Assembly (NCBI GenBank): GCA_903845465.1
Contig: CAIMXQ010000060.1
Coordinates: forward strand, 1 to 9,285
Length of the DNA: 9,285 nucleotides
Reading direction: 5' to 3'
Source: an uncultured Actinomycetes bacterium
GTDB lineage: Bacteria; Actinomycetota; Actinomycetes; Nanopelagicales; Nanopelagicaceae
Part shown: positions 1-6,600 of the stretch, piece by piece
Layout: every line of letters starts with the position of its first letter
Numbering within the stretch: the first letter of the stretch is position 1
Translations under genes and position numbers: made by a program
The notes under the pieces: generated by a model
Database searches by the model: none
Seen by the model: only the letters and a program-made list of their open reading frames with translations
Told to the model about the DNA's origin: nothing

Positions 1-2
1 TA

Positions 3-2366
3 AGTAAAGTAAGTTTGACAGCTGTCTTATTTCTTTTAGCTGGCGTTGTTCCAGCCCAAGCTGCTACACCATCACTTTCTGGAAAAGTAGTCGACTTAGC
101 AAATAAGTCGATCGTGGGTGTGAAGGTCAACTTGATGCAGTCAGGTAGGACTCTCTCCACAGTGACAACAGGCGCCGACGGTGGTTATTCCTTCAACGTG
201 GCCTCCGGTGCCTACTCTCTCAACCTTGTACCGCCAACTGCTGGCTATAGCACTCTCAATGCCTATGACATTGCCTTACCTGCCCCACAGCCCATCACAT
301 TCATGCTTACTCCCCCAACACCTGGTCGAGCTTTTCTCACTGGGCATGTAACAACCCCGCCTGGTTTTGACCTTGATCTAAACAACACGGGCGTATTCTT
401 TGGAAACACTTCGAGCGCTCTACAAGACTCTTCTGGTTATTTTAAATTGATGCCAACTGCTGGCGTGACATCTACATTCGCTATCACTGGACGGCTCAGT
501 GCAGAATCCTTTTACTTCACCATGACCGGCAAGACCGCAATGACACTCAATCAAGATGCCATTGCAGAATTCCGCCTACCTTTCTATCGCCAGAGAGTTC
601 GTATTCTCACAGCAACTGGCTCACCAGTCGTTGGCGCGTATGTCTCAGGTGGAGTCTCACTCAATGGTGCCCCGGCTCGTGCTCTCACGCCGATTGAAGG
701 AGTTGGGGCATTCGATGGCACCTGGTCAGCCAGAGCGATCTACACGGACTCAAATGGTTACGCAAATGTTCCAGCAATGGCCTTCGCTTCATCAGCTCCT
801 GGTCACTTCGATGTTTCACCACCATCAAGTTACAAGCTTGCTGGCCAGGGATTTGATGTCACGGTTGGCGCTGGCGACATAACTCTCAAACTCACCAACC
901 CGATTCCAATGGTGACTGGAACCGTAAAAGACATGTCAGGTAAGGCTATTGATAAGGCAGTGGTCACCTTCGTCGATGGTACCTCGGGCACTGGCGTGAC
1001 CACAGATTCACAAGGTAAATACTCAATTTCACTACCCGCCAGCAGCACTTACAAAGTTTCACTCAGCTATAAAGATGGGTCTTACTTATCGAACTTCATG
1101 TTTGATACCTTCACAAACTCTTCTAATTTTGTACTCGCAAAAGATTCAACTCTCAATCTTGTCGCCCCAGTCGAGCGAACACGTGTGCGCGTCTTGGATA
1201 CAAACGGGCAACCCATTTCGGGTGCTTTTGTCTCGATAAAACCATCCTCGACAAGTTTTACTAATTACACCGGCGCTATGACTCTCATCCCGGGCCAACA
1301 AGCTCTCACCACTTACTTCTACTCGACTACATCGACAGACTCCAATGGCTATGCCTCGGTCCCAACGCTTCACTTGGATGCTGAGACTAATGGCGACATC
1401 TATGCATCGATTGGTGCAGGTACATCATTGGCCTACATCTCCTCGGTTCAAAAAATTGGGGCCGGAAAAGATATTGCGGTTACTCTCCAGCGTCCATCTA
1501 TTCAAATAAGTGGACGGATCTACTTCACGGACGGATCTCCGATTCCGCCTTCCTTTAGCGTCGGCTTCTCAAACGGTCGGGGTCAAGATGCACAAATCGT
1601 GCGTAATTCAAATGGGACCTACTCTGGAACGGCTTTTGCGGGTACTACGGGCAACTGGTGGCTTGGTTGCGGTCGAGTCGATCTCTATTCAGCATCTGAT
1701 TTCTGTGCAAGTTTGGTTGGTGGCCCAACAACTACTCTCAACACAAATACCGTTCAAGATCTTGCGATTCCCACATATAAGACGCCCGTTCAAATTGTTG
1801 ATCCCAATGGTAAAGGGATTCCAAATGTAAAGGTTCTCCTGAATAGCCAGATGGCTTCAAACGGAAATGTCACACTCTTCCCTGGCCAAACTCCCTTGAG
1901 CAGCTACTTCCTATCCGTGGGAACTACAGACGCATCGGGCATAGCGATGATGGAGACTCTCAAACTTGATGCACCACAGAAGGTGTACATGGAGATAACC
2001 CCAGATCCATCTTCGCGCTATCAATCTCGTTCTATGTATATCACTGTCGGTGATAACTCAAAGAACGTGGTTGTCTTAACCATTCCGAAGCCAGTTATTT
2101 CCAGTGTCTCGGTCTCAACAATCAACGGAGTGCTTACCGCTACCGTCACGGGTGAAAACTTCCCAGGAGTCATCTCGGTGACCGCTGGCACATTCTCCTT
2201 CAACGAATTTACGAAGAAGAATGGCATCATTACCACCCAAGGCTTCACTGTTGTCGACGCCAACCACATCACATTCCCGGTACCCGCAGGCCTAACAAGC
2301 GGGGTTGTCGTGGTGACCAATGGTGGTGGTTCAGCAACCTCGGCTGTGGTTAAATTCCAACCGTGA
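3..2366 (+). CDS. Secreted modular protein with repeated carboxypeptidase-regulatory-like and Ig-like modules and a C-terminal IPT/TIG-like domain (5' partial)
   Basis: Probably an exported or cell-surface protein built of beta-sandwich modules; ligand unknown. Residues are numbered from a TTG at 15. A hydrophobic run (3-12) ends in A-Q-A, a signal peptidase I site after residue 16. That TTG would leave no charged n-region, while the frame stays open to the left edge and encodes Ser-Lys-Val-Ser, so the true start is very likely upstream and this copy is 5'-truncated. Two module types alternate. Type A (about 20-100, 106-190, 298-385, 495-587) looks like the carboxypeptidase regulatory-like fold, with an early G-x-V and a later D-x-x-G-x-Y/F. 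Type B (about 194-295, 389-492, 590-690) begins RVRIL, RVRVL or PVQIV and carries TDSNGYA or TDASGIA. The last 90 residues (GENFPGVISV, then VVTNGGG) resemble an IPT/TIG domain. There is no LPXTG motif or C-terminal membrane helix, so attachment is unclear. The module assignment is by pattern only. Confidence 0.8.
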   Translation, partial: SKVSLTAVLFLLAGVVPAQAATPSLSGKVVDLANKSIVGVKVNLMQSGRTLSTVTTGADGGYSFNVASGAYSLNLVPPTAGYSTLNAYDIALPAPQPITFMLTPPTPGRAFLTGHVTTPPGFDLDLNNTGVFFGNTSSALQDSSGYFKLMPTAGVTSTFAITGRLSAESFYFTMTGKTAMTLNQDAIAEFRLPFYRQRVRILTATGSPVVGAYVSGGVSLNGAPARALTPIEGVGAFDGTWSARAIYTDSNGYANVPAMAFASSAPGHFDVSPPSSYKLAGQGFDVTVGAGDITLKLTNPIPMVTGTVKDMSGKAIDKAVVTFVDGTSGTGVTTDSQGKYSISLPASSTYKVSLSYKDGSYLSNFMFDTFTNSSNFVLAKDSTLNLVAPVERTRVRVLDTNGQPISGAFVSIKPSSTSFTNYTGAMTLIPGQQALTTYFYSTTSTDSNGYASVPTLHLDAETNGDIYASIGAGTSLAYISSVQKIGAGKDIAVTLQRPSIQISGRIYFTDGSPIPPSFSVGFSNGRGQDAQIVRNSNGTYSGTAFAGTTGNWWLGCGRVDLYSASDFCASLVGGPTTTLNTNTVQDLAIPTYKTPVQIVDPNGKGIPNVKVLLNSQMASNGNVTLFPGQTPLSSYFLSVGTTDASGIAMMETLKLDAPQKVYMEITPDPSSRYQSRSMYITVGDNSKNVVVLTIPKPVISSVSVSTINGVLTATVTGENFPGVISVTAGTFSFNEFTKKNGIITTQGFTVVDANHITFPVPAGLTSGVVVVTNGGGSATSAVVKFQP

Positions 2367-2407
2367 CCAAGGTTGCTCGAGTCCAATAAAAATCCTTCAG
2401 GTGAGAA

Positions 2408-2416
2408 GAGAGGTGG
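2408..2416 (+). promoter_or_regulatory. Ribosome binding site deciding the start of the 295-aa gene
   Basis: GAGAGGTGG lies 5 bases upstream of ATG 2422 and is a good match to the anti-Shine-Dalgarno sequence. It favours this ATG over the in-frame GTG codons upstream. Confidence 0.6.
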
Positions 2417-2421
2417 AATCT

Positions 2422-3309
2422 ATGACTAGTGAAGAGATGAACGAAATTGAGTTGTTCCACCATGCAAACCGATGCTTGGAATTCTTTGATACCCATAAAC
2501 AGGATAATTGTTTCCCGGAAGGCTATGTTGGGGCAAGATACCTATTCAAATTTCCAAATAGTCTGGTTCTTTCTTATGTTGCAAAAGATGAAGTCTATTT
2601 GTATAGCGCAGATAATTCTTTGGAGTTGAACCTTCCAAAGGAACAATGGGCTTTCAAAAAGGAGACTGGCGCTTGGCTCTCCAAAGAAACTTTTACACCC
2701 GACTATTTGTACGAAGTGGTTTCAGGTTTTACTCAAAATTTTGGAAAAGTGACACTGATCTTTCCATGGGCAGAATGGATTGAAAAGGGACCACTGAGTG
2801 AGGAATGGGCGCATCTCCCCGAGGAGCTTGATTCTGATGAAAACAAAGCGGAACTAGATACTTTTATTAAGTCCCAAGAGTCTCAAAAGGTCATTGAAAA
2901 GATATCAGCCTCCGATCCAAAGGACTTCATATTTACTGTCAACCACCTTTTTGAATCTGGTGATGTGCTGATGCCAATAGGCAGCCAATACTCTCGCTAT
3001 CGTGAGTACTGCAACGAACTGGAAAATCTAGGGTGGATCATCATTGATTATATGTATGATCAAAGTTTTGCTTTTGACAGATTAGAGGAAGAGCGCGAAG
3101 AATCCGATTTTGAAGGCGTCGCCCCTGCCCTCGTGAGTCCACTCGAATTTATTTTTCAGGCATACACCCCAAGCGGCTTACTCGACAATTGGTCTGCCAT
3201 TATTGATTTAGGTGATGGCAACATTGAGGATCTTCAATGTGCTGAGAAATTCGGACTTAAGATTGAGATTCGTTATGAGACACTAATAAAGATCCTCCCC
3301 GAGAAATGA
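2422..3309 (+). CDS. Hypothetical acidic cytoplasmic protein, 295 aa
   Basis: I do not recognise this protein. It is acidic, with no signal peptide and no membrane helix, so it is likely cytoplasmic. The N-terminal half (about 1-135) alternates aromatic-rich strands (YLFKFPNSLVLSYVAKDEVY) with helices. An acidic linker follows near 136-160. The C-terminal half has a predicted alpha/beta part (ENLGWIIIDYMYD) and a charged run, RLEEEREESDFEG. I chose ATG 2422 because GAGAGGTGG at 2408-2416 sits 5 bases before it. The frame is open further upstream (GTG at 2401, GTG at 2320), but those starts lack such a site and the earliest would overlap the preceding gene. It starts 55 bases after that gene's stop, so co-transcription is possible. 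Its stop lies 12 bases from the stop of the convergent membrane protein gene. An immunity or partner role for that operon would be pure speculation. Confidence 0.8.
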   Translation: MTSEEMNEIELFHHANRCLEFFDTHKQDNCFPEGYVGARYLFKFPNSLVLSYVAKDEVYLYSADNSLELNLPKEQWAFKKETGAWLSKETFTPDYLYEVVSGFTQNFGKVTLIFPWAEWIEKGPLSEEWAHLPEELDSDENKAELDTFIKSQESQKVIEKISASDPKDFIFTVNHLFESGDVLMPIGSQYSRYREYCNELENLGWIIIDYMYDQSFAFDRLEEEREESDFEGVAPALVSPLEFIFQAYTPSGLLDNWSAIIDLGDGNIEDLQCAEKFGLKIEIRYETLIKILPEK

Positions 3310-3321
3310 AGAGAACCGCCA

Positions 3322-4509
3322 CTATTTTCGCAGGCGCCGATATACCAAGAGTCCGCCACCAGAGATTGCGAGCGTGAGGACTATCGATAATATGCCTGCT
3401 TTGAAGCTGAGGTGACCAAGAAGGAGTGATTCCCAAGTAGGGACCAGGGCTAATATGGCGGCTACGGAACCCCATTCGGCAATCTTCTCGATTCGTTCTG
3501 AGCTCGATCGAGAGTTCTCATTCTCGCGTTGCTGCCATTGAAGCTGTATTTCAGAGACGAGCTGATTTATCTGTTCTTGGGTTTTATTCTCTTTATGCCA
3601 CGCGTCATAAAGTGCCGTGAATGCCTTGTTATCGGAAATCTTGATCCACCAGTAGGTATTGAGGAACGAGAAGAGAGAATCTCGTCTCTTTGTCACTTCT
3701 TCTGGTGTGGTCTTATTAAATATCGGCCAGTGAGCTCGGAGATCACACAGTGCTGCTTTTTGAATGGTGAGCAGGATTCCCAAGAATACATACTTAGAGC
3801 GAAGATCCCAGACATCTTCATTGCGGAGAGGTCTCCGCCGCATGATCATATGGCTCGAAATATCTATGATCTCTTCTTCGCCTTCGGCTAGGGCAATACC
3901 TAGCCCAGAGTTCATCCCTGGCGGGAAGAGATCCATGACATCCATCGCTAATCCATCAAAGCACTGGGTAAGCCACTCGCTTATGGGGGTGGTGTGAAGA
4001 TTCGCGGTGTTTTCAAGTCTCTCAAGGTTGGTCTTGGTGTCTGTACAGACGAGATGTAGAACAATGACCGAAATACCATCATAATTAAGAAAATATTCAA
4101 GGGCGTAGATATTGATTCCACGTATTCCAAACGTTACTCCCCTTGGAAAGATTTTATGAAATCGCTCTCCGAGTCGAATATCAATCTTTTTACTTTTTCG
4201 CTCGTGCCGCTCTTCAAGAATTCTTAGACTTGTAGAATCGCCAGCCTCTTCAAGTTTCTGCAGGTACTCTGAATCATCGTAATCGACGAACCCTGTCAAT
4301 GCTTTAAGTGAGATTGGGACATCATTTTTGAGCTTATACATGAAAGGTTCTGCAGGTGTCCCGGCCTCACTGAGTGTAGGAGGAGCTCCTGCTTCCCATC
4401 CGCCCATCGCCTCTACTAGACCCCTACCGAATTCAGTTTCTCGATATCTGGGTGATCGTCTTAGATCCACCGGTATAAAAATATTCGCGTAAACACCTTC
4501 AGTCATCAT
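3322..4509 (-). CDS. Hypothetical C-terminally membrane-anchored protein, 395 aa, second gene of a coupled operon
   Basis: Not recognised as a named family. It has a large soluble part (about 1-305), a charged helical stretch likely to form a coiled coil (about 308-344, QEQINQLVSEIQLQWQQREN), and two hydrophobic segments (about 346-364 and 369-390) separated by a very short loop. It ends in the basic tail RRLRK. This predicts a hairpin of two membrane helices with both the soluble part and the tail in the cytoplasm. There is no signal peptide, nucleotide-binding motif or visible catalytic motif. A basic run, RHERKSKK, lies near residues 101-108. The start (ATG 4509, followed by a second ATG) overlaps the stop of the upstream gene as ATGA, so translation is probably coupled. 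A coiled coil before two C-terminal helices recalls CorA-like channels and some conflict-system effectors. That is a similarity of architecture only, and I see no CorA GMN signature. Confidence 0.85.
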   Translation of the reverse strand: MMTEGVYANIFIPVDLRRSPRYRETEFGRGLVEAMGGWEAGAPPTLSEAGTPAEPFMYKLKNDVPISLKALTGFVDYDDSEYLQKLEEAGDSTSLRILEERHERKSKKIDIRLGERFHKIFPRGVTFGIRGINIYALEYFLNYDGISVIVLHLVCTDTKTNLERLENTANLHTTPISEWLTQCFDGLAMDVMDLFPPGMNSGLGIALAEGEEEIIDISSHMIMRRRPLRNEDVWDLRSKYVFLGILLTIQKAALCDLRAHWPIFNKTTPEEVTKRRDSLFSFLNTYWWIKISDNKAFTALYDAWHKENKTQEQINQLVSEIQLQWQQRENENSRSSSERIEKIAEWGSVAAILALVPTWESLLLGHLSFKAGILSIVLTLAISGGGLLVYRRLRK

Positions 4510-5030
4510 GGCAATGGTCTTTCAGCTAATTGCATGGAAAGCACGCTCACGTGAGGGTGATTCAAGGTGTAGTTCAGAAAGTCCTCGGTTTGCGAATTGA
4601 ATTCCACAATTCCAGTCTGCATGAGTGCGCGGCGATCTTCTACTGAGATTCCCGGCCAGTAAGCAGCAATCGATCGATAAATCTCATTAGGGCTTTGACT
4701 CAATCGCTGCCAGGTCAGCCTGCCCAATTTAAATTCATCCAGAATTCGAGCGAGGACAAAAGCTAAATCGGCAAGTGAAGGCAAGATCTCTCCCCTCCGT
4801 GGAGCAACCTCTGCATTCATGAAGTCTTCCAAATTAGCTTCGTAGTTGTACAAACCGCTGAAGATGTCAAGCTCACCAAATGGATGCCAATCACCAGAAT
4901 AAGACCCATCAATAGCCATTCTAAAATACCAGGTTTCGAGCTTCTCTAAAGATTCTATAGTCAGCGAAGAATTTCCATAAGCGGCATAGACAGTCGGAGG
5001 TGCACCATCATAATTACCCAAATGTGCCAA
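4506..5030 (-). CDS. Hypothetical soluble protein, about 174 aa, first gene of a coupled operon
   Basis: Not recognised. It is a soluble protein without signal peptide or membrane helix. The N-terminal half is rich in aromatic and acidic residues (W34, Y35, W48, Y61, Y63). The C-terminal half looks helical (LADLAFVLARILDEFKLG, then SVEDRRALMQTG). Its TGA overlaps the ATG of the 395-residue membrane protein by 4 bases, which strongly suggests the two products work together in fixed ratio. The start is uncertain. No ATG lies in frame before residue 38. The best visible start is TTG at 5030, with GGAGAT about 10 bases upstream. The frame stays open 13 codons further, to a TAA at 5070-5072, and contains two ATT codons that could only serve as rare starts. 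A sensor, regulator or antitoxin-like partner is possible, but the sequence does not show which. Confidence 0.75.
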   Translation of the reverse strand: MAHLGNYDGAPPTVYAAYGNSSLTIESLEKLETWYFRMAIDGSYSGDWHPFGELDIFSGLYNYEANLEDFMNAEVAPRRGEILPSLADLAFVLARILDEFKLGRLTWQRLSQSPNEIYRSIAAYWPGISVEDRRALMQTGIVEFNSQTEDFLNYTLNHPHVSVLSMQLAERPLP

Positions 5031-5103
5031 ATAGGCTCGATCTCCAATGAGCTCATTTTCACCAATAGCTTAACTCAAGTACGGAGCAGACCCATCGGCT
5101 GTT

Positions 5104-5119
5104 CTGATACACATATCAG
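5104..5119. promoter_or_regulatory. Operator-like inverted repeat upstream of the two-gene operon
   Basis: CTGATA-CACA-TATCAG is a perfect dyad with 6-base arms and a 4-base spacer, about 75 bases upstream of the TTG at 5030. It lies just downstream of a minus-strand TTGACA hexamer (5128-5123), where the spacer of a promoter would be. This is the place for a repressor site, but I find no convincing -10 hexamer at the right distance. The same bases encode part of a possible relic reading frame on the other strand, so chance is not excluded. Confidence 0.3.
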
Positions 5120-5234
5120 TCGTGTCAATCTCGTTGATTATCTTCCAAACTACGGGACGAGGAAGGCTTTCATCGCGAAGGAACCCAAGCCAATTTTCCA
5201 AAGCTTGGATTATTTCGAAGTTTCTTTGCCTTAG
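5112..5234 (+). pseudogene. Possible relic of a cellulase N-terminal Ig-like domain
   Basis: The + frame here reads ISRVNLVDYLPNYGTRKAF and continues IAKEPKPIFQSLDYFEV to a TAG at 5232-5234. The pattern R-V-N-x-V-x-Y-L-P with a following K/R-A resembles the opening strand of the cellulase N-terminal Ig-like (CelD_N) domain, where R-V-N-Q-V-G-Y-L-P is typical. Only about 40 residues are present. The frame has no good start, no catalytic domain and no continuation, so if the likeness is real it is a gene fragment. It ends exactly at the GTG start of the next gene. Chance resemblance is a serious alternative. Confidence 0.25.
5123..5128 (-). promoter_or_regulatory. Possible -35 hexamer of the operon promoter
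   Basis: The minus strand reads TTGACA, a perfect sigma70 -35 consensus, about 93 bases upstream of the TTG start at 5030. At 17-base spacing the -10 position reads AGAACA, which is a poor match; TATCAG fits better but only at 13 bases. The promoter call is therefore weak. Confidence 0.25.
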
Positions 5235-5749
5235 TGACAAAGAAACTTTTATCCCACGTTACATCCGTTCTCCTAAGTCAGATACTCATGCTTGGATGCT
5301 TAATTTCCCCGGTTAATGCTGCAACGACAGCAGTGGTTAGTGGGTCATGCAAATACCCAGGACAGGTTGACGTTCGAGGTTTAACTGCATATTCATGTAC
5401 AAAGGGTTCGCGTGCTCTTAACTGGTCTTCGCCTATAACGCTCGTCGTTTCGCCCGCGACACTTCAAAGTACCATCTCTGGGAACGTTTTAGTCAAAGGT
5501 TCATCACTAATTCAAGGAATGGTTACTGGATCGGTCTATGTACTTAAAGGGGCAGCATTGACGCTTCAAGGAATGGTCAATGGATCCATCTATATCCTCC
5601 CCGGAGGGAAAGCAGACATTATGGGAATGGTTAATCGTGATGTTGTGAACCAAGGGGGTGTGGTATCGATTGAAGGCACAATCGCAGGCACCGTAAAGAG
5701 AACTTCTGGCTCAACGAAAATAGCGAGCGGTGCAGTTATCGGTCACTAG
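5234..5749 (+). CDS. Secreted bactofilin-like beta-solenoid protein, 171 aa
   Basis: The N-terminus has two lysines, a hydrophobic core and the cleavage motif SPVNA before residue 30, so the protein is probably exported. The region from about 78 to 165 consists of repeated turns: LIQGMVTGSVYV, LTLQGMVNGSIYI, ADIMGMVNRDVVN, VSIEGTIAGTVKR. The glycines at 95, 113, 131 and 148 are 18, 18 and 17 apart. This periodicity and the short hydrophobic/glycine rungs are those of a right-handed beta-solenoid such as the bactofilin (polymer-forming cytoskeletal) fold. Bactofilins are normally cytoplasmic, so an exported version is unusual. Two cysteines (39, 55) precede the solenoid and could form a disulfide. 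GTG 5234 is chosen because it gives the complete signal peptide; the frame has no other start back to a TGA at 5135. The ribosome site is weak. An earlier cysteine (MLGC, residue 22) is a poor lipobox. Confidence 0.75.
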   Translation: MTKKLLSHVTSVLLSQILMLGCLISPVNAATTAVVSGSCKYPGQVDVRGLTAYSCTKGSRALNWSSPITLVVSPATLQSTISGNVLVKGSSLIQGMVTGSVYVLKGAALTLQGMVNGSIYILPGGKADIMGMVNRDVVNQGGVVSIEGTIAGTVKRTSGSTKIASGAVIGH

Positions 5750-5771
5750 GTAGGATTCCTAAGTGGTGAAA

Positions 5772-6125
5772 CTATTTAAATAGTGGGCAGGAGCGATCGA
5801 ACTCTCCTGAATTATCTTGATTGCTATTTATCGGTGAGGCGAAGTGCTCAATCAAAGGCTTATATTGAGAGTCCATTTTTGCCAAAGCTGCCCACTCTTC
5901 TGAGACAGCTTTAAATTCTCTGACTAAGGTGGGAGAAGTTGCAGCTGATGATGCTGATGCGATTGAATCAAGCTGATCTGCCATGGCCTGATAACTATCA
6001 TTGCAAGCTTTCTTTATCGCCTCTTGCGAAGGTCCGGTCGATCCGCATGCAGACAAAAATATTAATGGAAAAAGTAAAAAAAATAATCCAGTGCTCTTTA
6101 AAAATCCAGTTCCGGTCTTTCTCAT
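5772..6125 (-). CDS. Small lipoprotein, 117 aa, function unknown
   Basis: The protein has a basic N-terminus, a hydrophobic stretch and a clear lipobox L-S-A-C (24-27), so Cys27 should be lipidated and the mature protein of about 91 residues attached to the outer face of the membrane. The mature part is mainly helical (AIKKACNDSYQAMADQLDSI, then EFKAVSEEWAALAKM). Two further cysteines, 41 and 113, could form one disulfide linking the ends. ATG 6125 has AGAGAGAAG about 6 bases upstream. The gene is the last of three small minus-strand genes, starting 66 bases after the stop of the previous lipoprotein gene. Its stop faces the solenoid gene with 22 bases between them. A 14-base palindrome (ACTATTTAAATAGT, 5771-5784) overlaps the stop but has no GC stem or T tract. 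I do not recognise a family. Confidence 0.8.
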   Translation of the reverse strand: MRKTGTGFLKSTGLFFLLFPLIFLSACGSTGPSQEAIKKACNDSYQAMADQLDSIASASSAATSPTLVREFKAVSEEWAALAKMDSQYKPLIEHFASPINSNQDNSGEFDRSCPLFK

Positions 6126-6191
6126 ATAATCTTCTCTCTAAGAATGGTACCCACGATGTGTAGATTATTACTTTGATTTTTTAGGAGTTGA

Positions 6192-6563
6192 CTAATTCCC
6201 AGGTAACTTTGCATCGGAAGTTGACCACCCAAGACCAGCCAAGCAGCCAGCTATGTAATTGATTTCGGTATTTGAATTATCTTTAAAGATGCTATTCCCC
6301 GAAAGAAAAGTCTTGGCCAGCTTCTGACAGCTAGACAGAGCGAAATCGATTGTGTTTATTCCGTTATTTATAGTTGGGCCATCGCTATTCATTGAGCGCA
6401 TTACGGTCGCGCTCAAGGTGCCCTGCGAGAAGGAGCCAGATGTGCGATCGATGGTTCCTGATGAAGAACCGCATCCGGTCAAGGAGACTATTGAGAAAAA
6501 AACTAGAGGGATTGCTATCACTCTTGGAGAACCAATTCTCCAATTTTTTAAATTCTTATACAT
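6192..6563 (-). CDS. Small lipoprotein, 123 aa, function unknown
   Basis: The signal sequence contains basic residues (K3, K6, R9, R14), a hydrophobic core and the lipobox L-T-G-C (28-31) followed by GSSSG, so this is a type II signal-peptidase substrate. The mature part of about 93 residues has a Ser/Thr-rich linker and then a short helical domain with two cysteines (79 and 107), plausibly a disulfide pair. The pattern of helix, Cys, about 27 residues, Cys, Gly/Trp-rich end (CLAGLGWSTS) is not one I can name. ATG 6563 has GAGAGG 9 bases upstream. The gene begins 38 bases after the stop of the 54-residue membrane protein gene and is followed by another small lipoprotein, so the three may form one operon. 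Confidence 0.8.
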   Translation of the reverse strand: MYKNLKNWRIGSPRVIAIPLVFFSIVSLTGCGSSSGTIDRTSGSFSQGTLSATVMRSMNSDGPTINNGINTIDFALSSCQKLAKTFLSGNSIFKDNSNTEINYIAGCLAGLGWSTSDAKLPGN

Positions 6564-6600
6564 GACGGCAATCCTCTCTAATTTGGTGTGAAGACATGTC

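Noticed and set aside
2021..2386. Minus-strand frame of 121 codons over the end of the modular protein gene
   Set aside because: It is antisense to a strongly supported coding region and its product (runs of Thr, Val, Pro) is the mirror of the beta-rich gene.
3322..4509. Assignment of the 395-residue protein to the CorA magnesium channel family
   Set aside because: Two C-terminal helices fit the shape, but the GMN signature after the first helix is absent.
5185..5208. Inverted repeat CCAAGC/GCTTGG considered as a terminator or operator before the solenoid gene
   Set aside because: It has only six paired bases around a 12-base loop and no T run, so it is not distinguishable from chance.
5289..5301. 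MLGC in the solenoid protein considered as a lipobox
   Set aside because: The -3 and -2 positions (Met, Leu) do not fit, and a good signal peptidase I site (V-N-A) follows a few residues later.
5771..5784. Palindrome ACTATTTAAATAGT at the end of the 117-residue lipoprotein gene, considered as a bidirectional terminator
   Set aside because: It is almost all A/T, has no loop and no T tract, so it would make a very weak hairpin.
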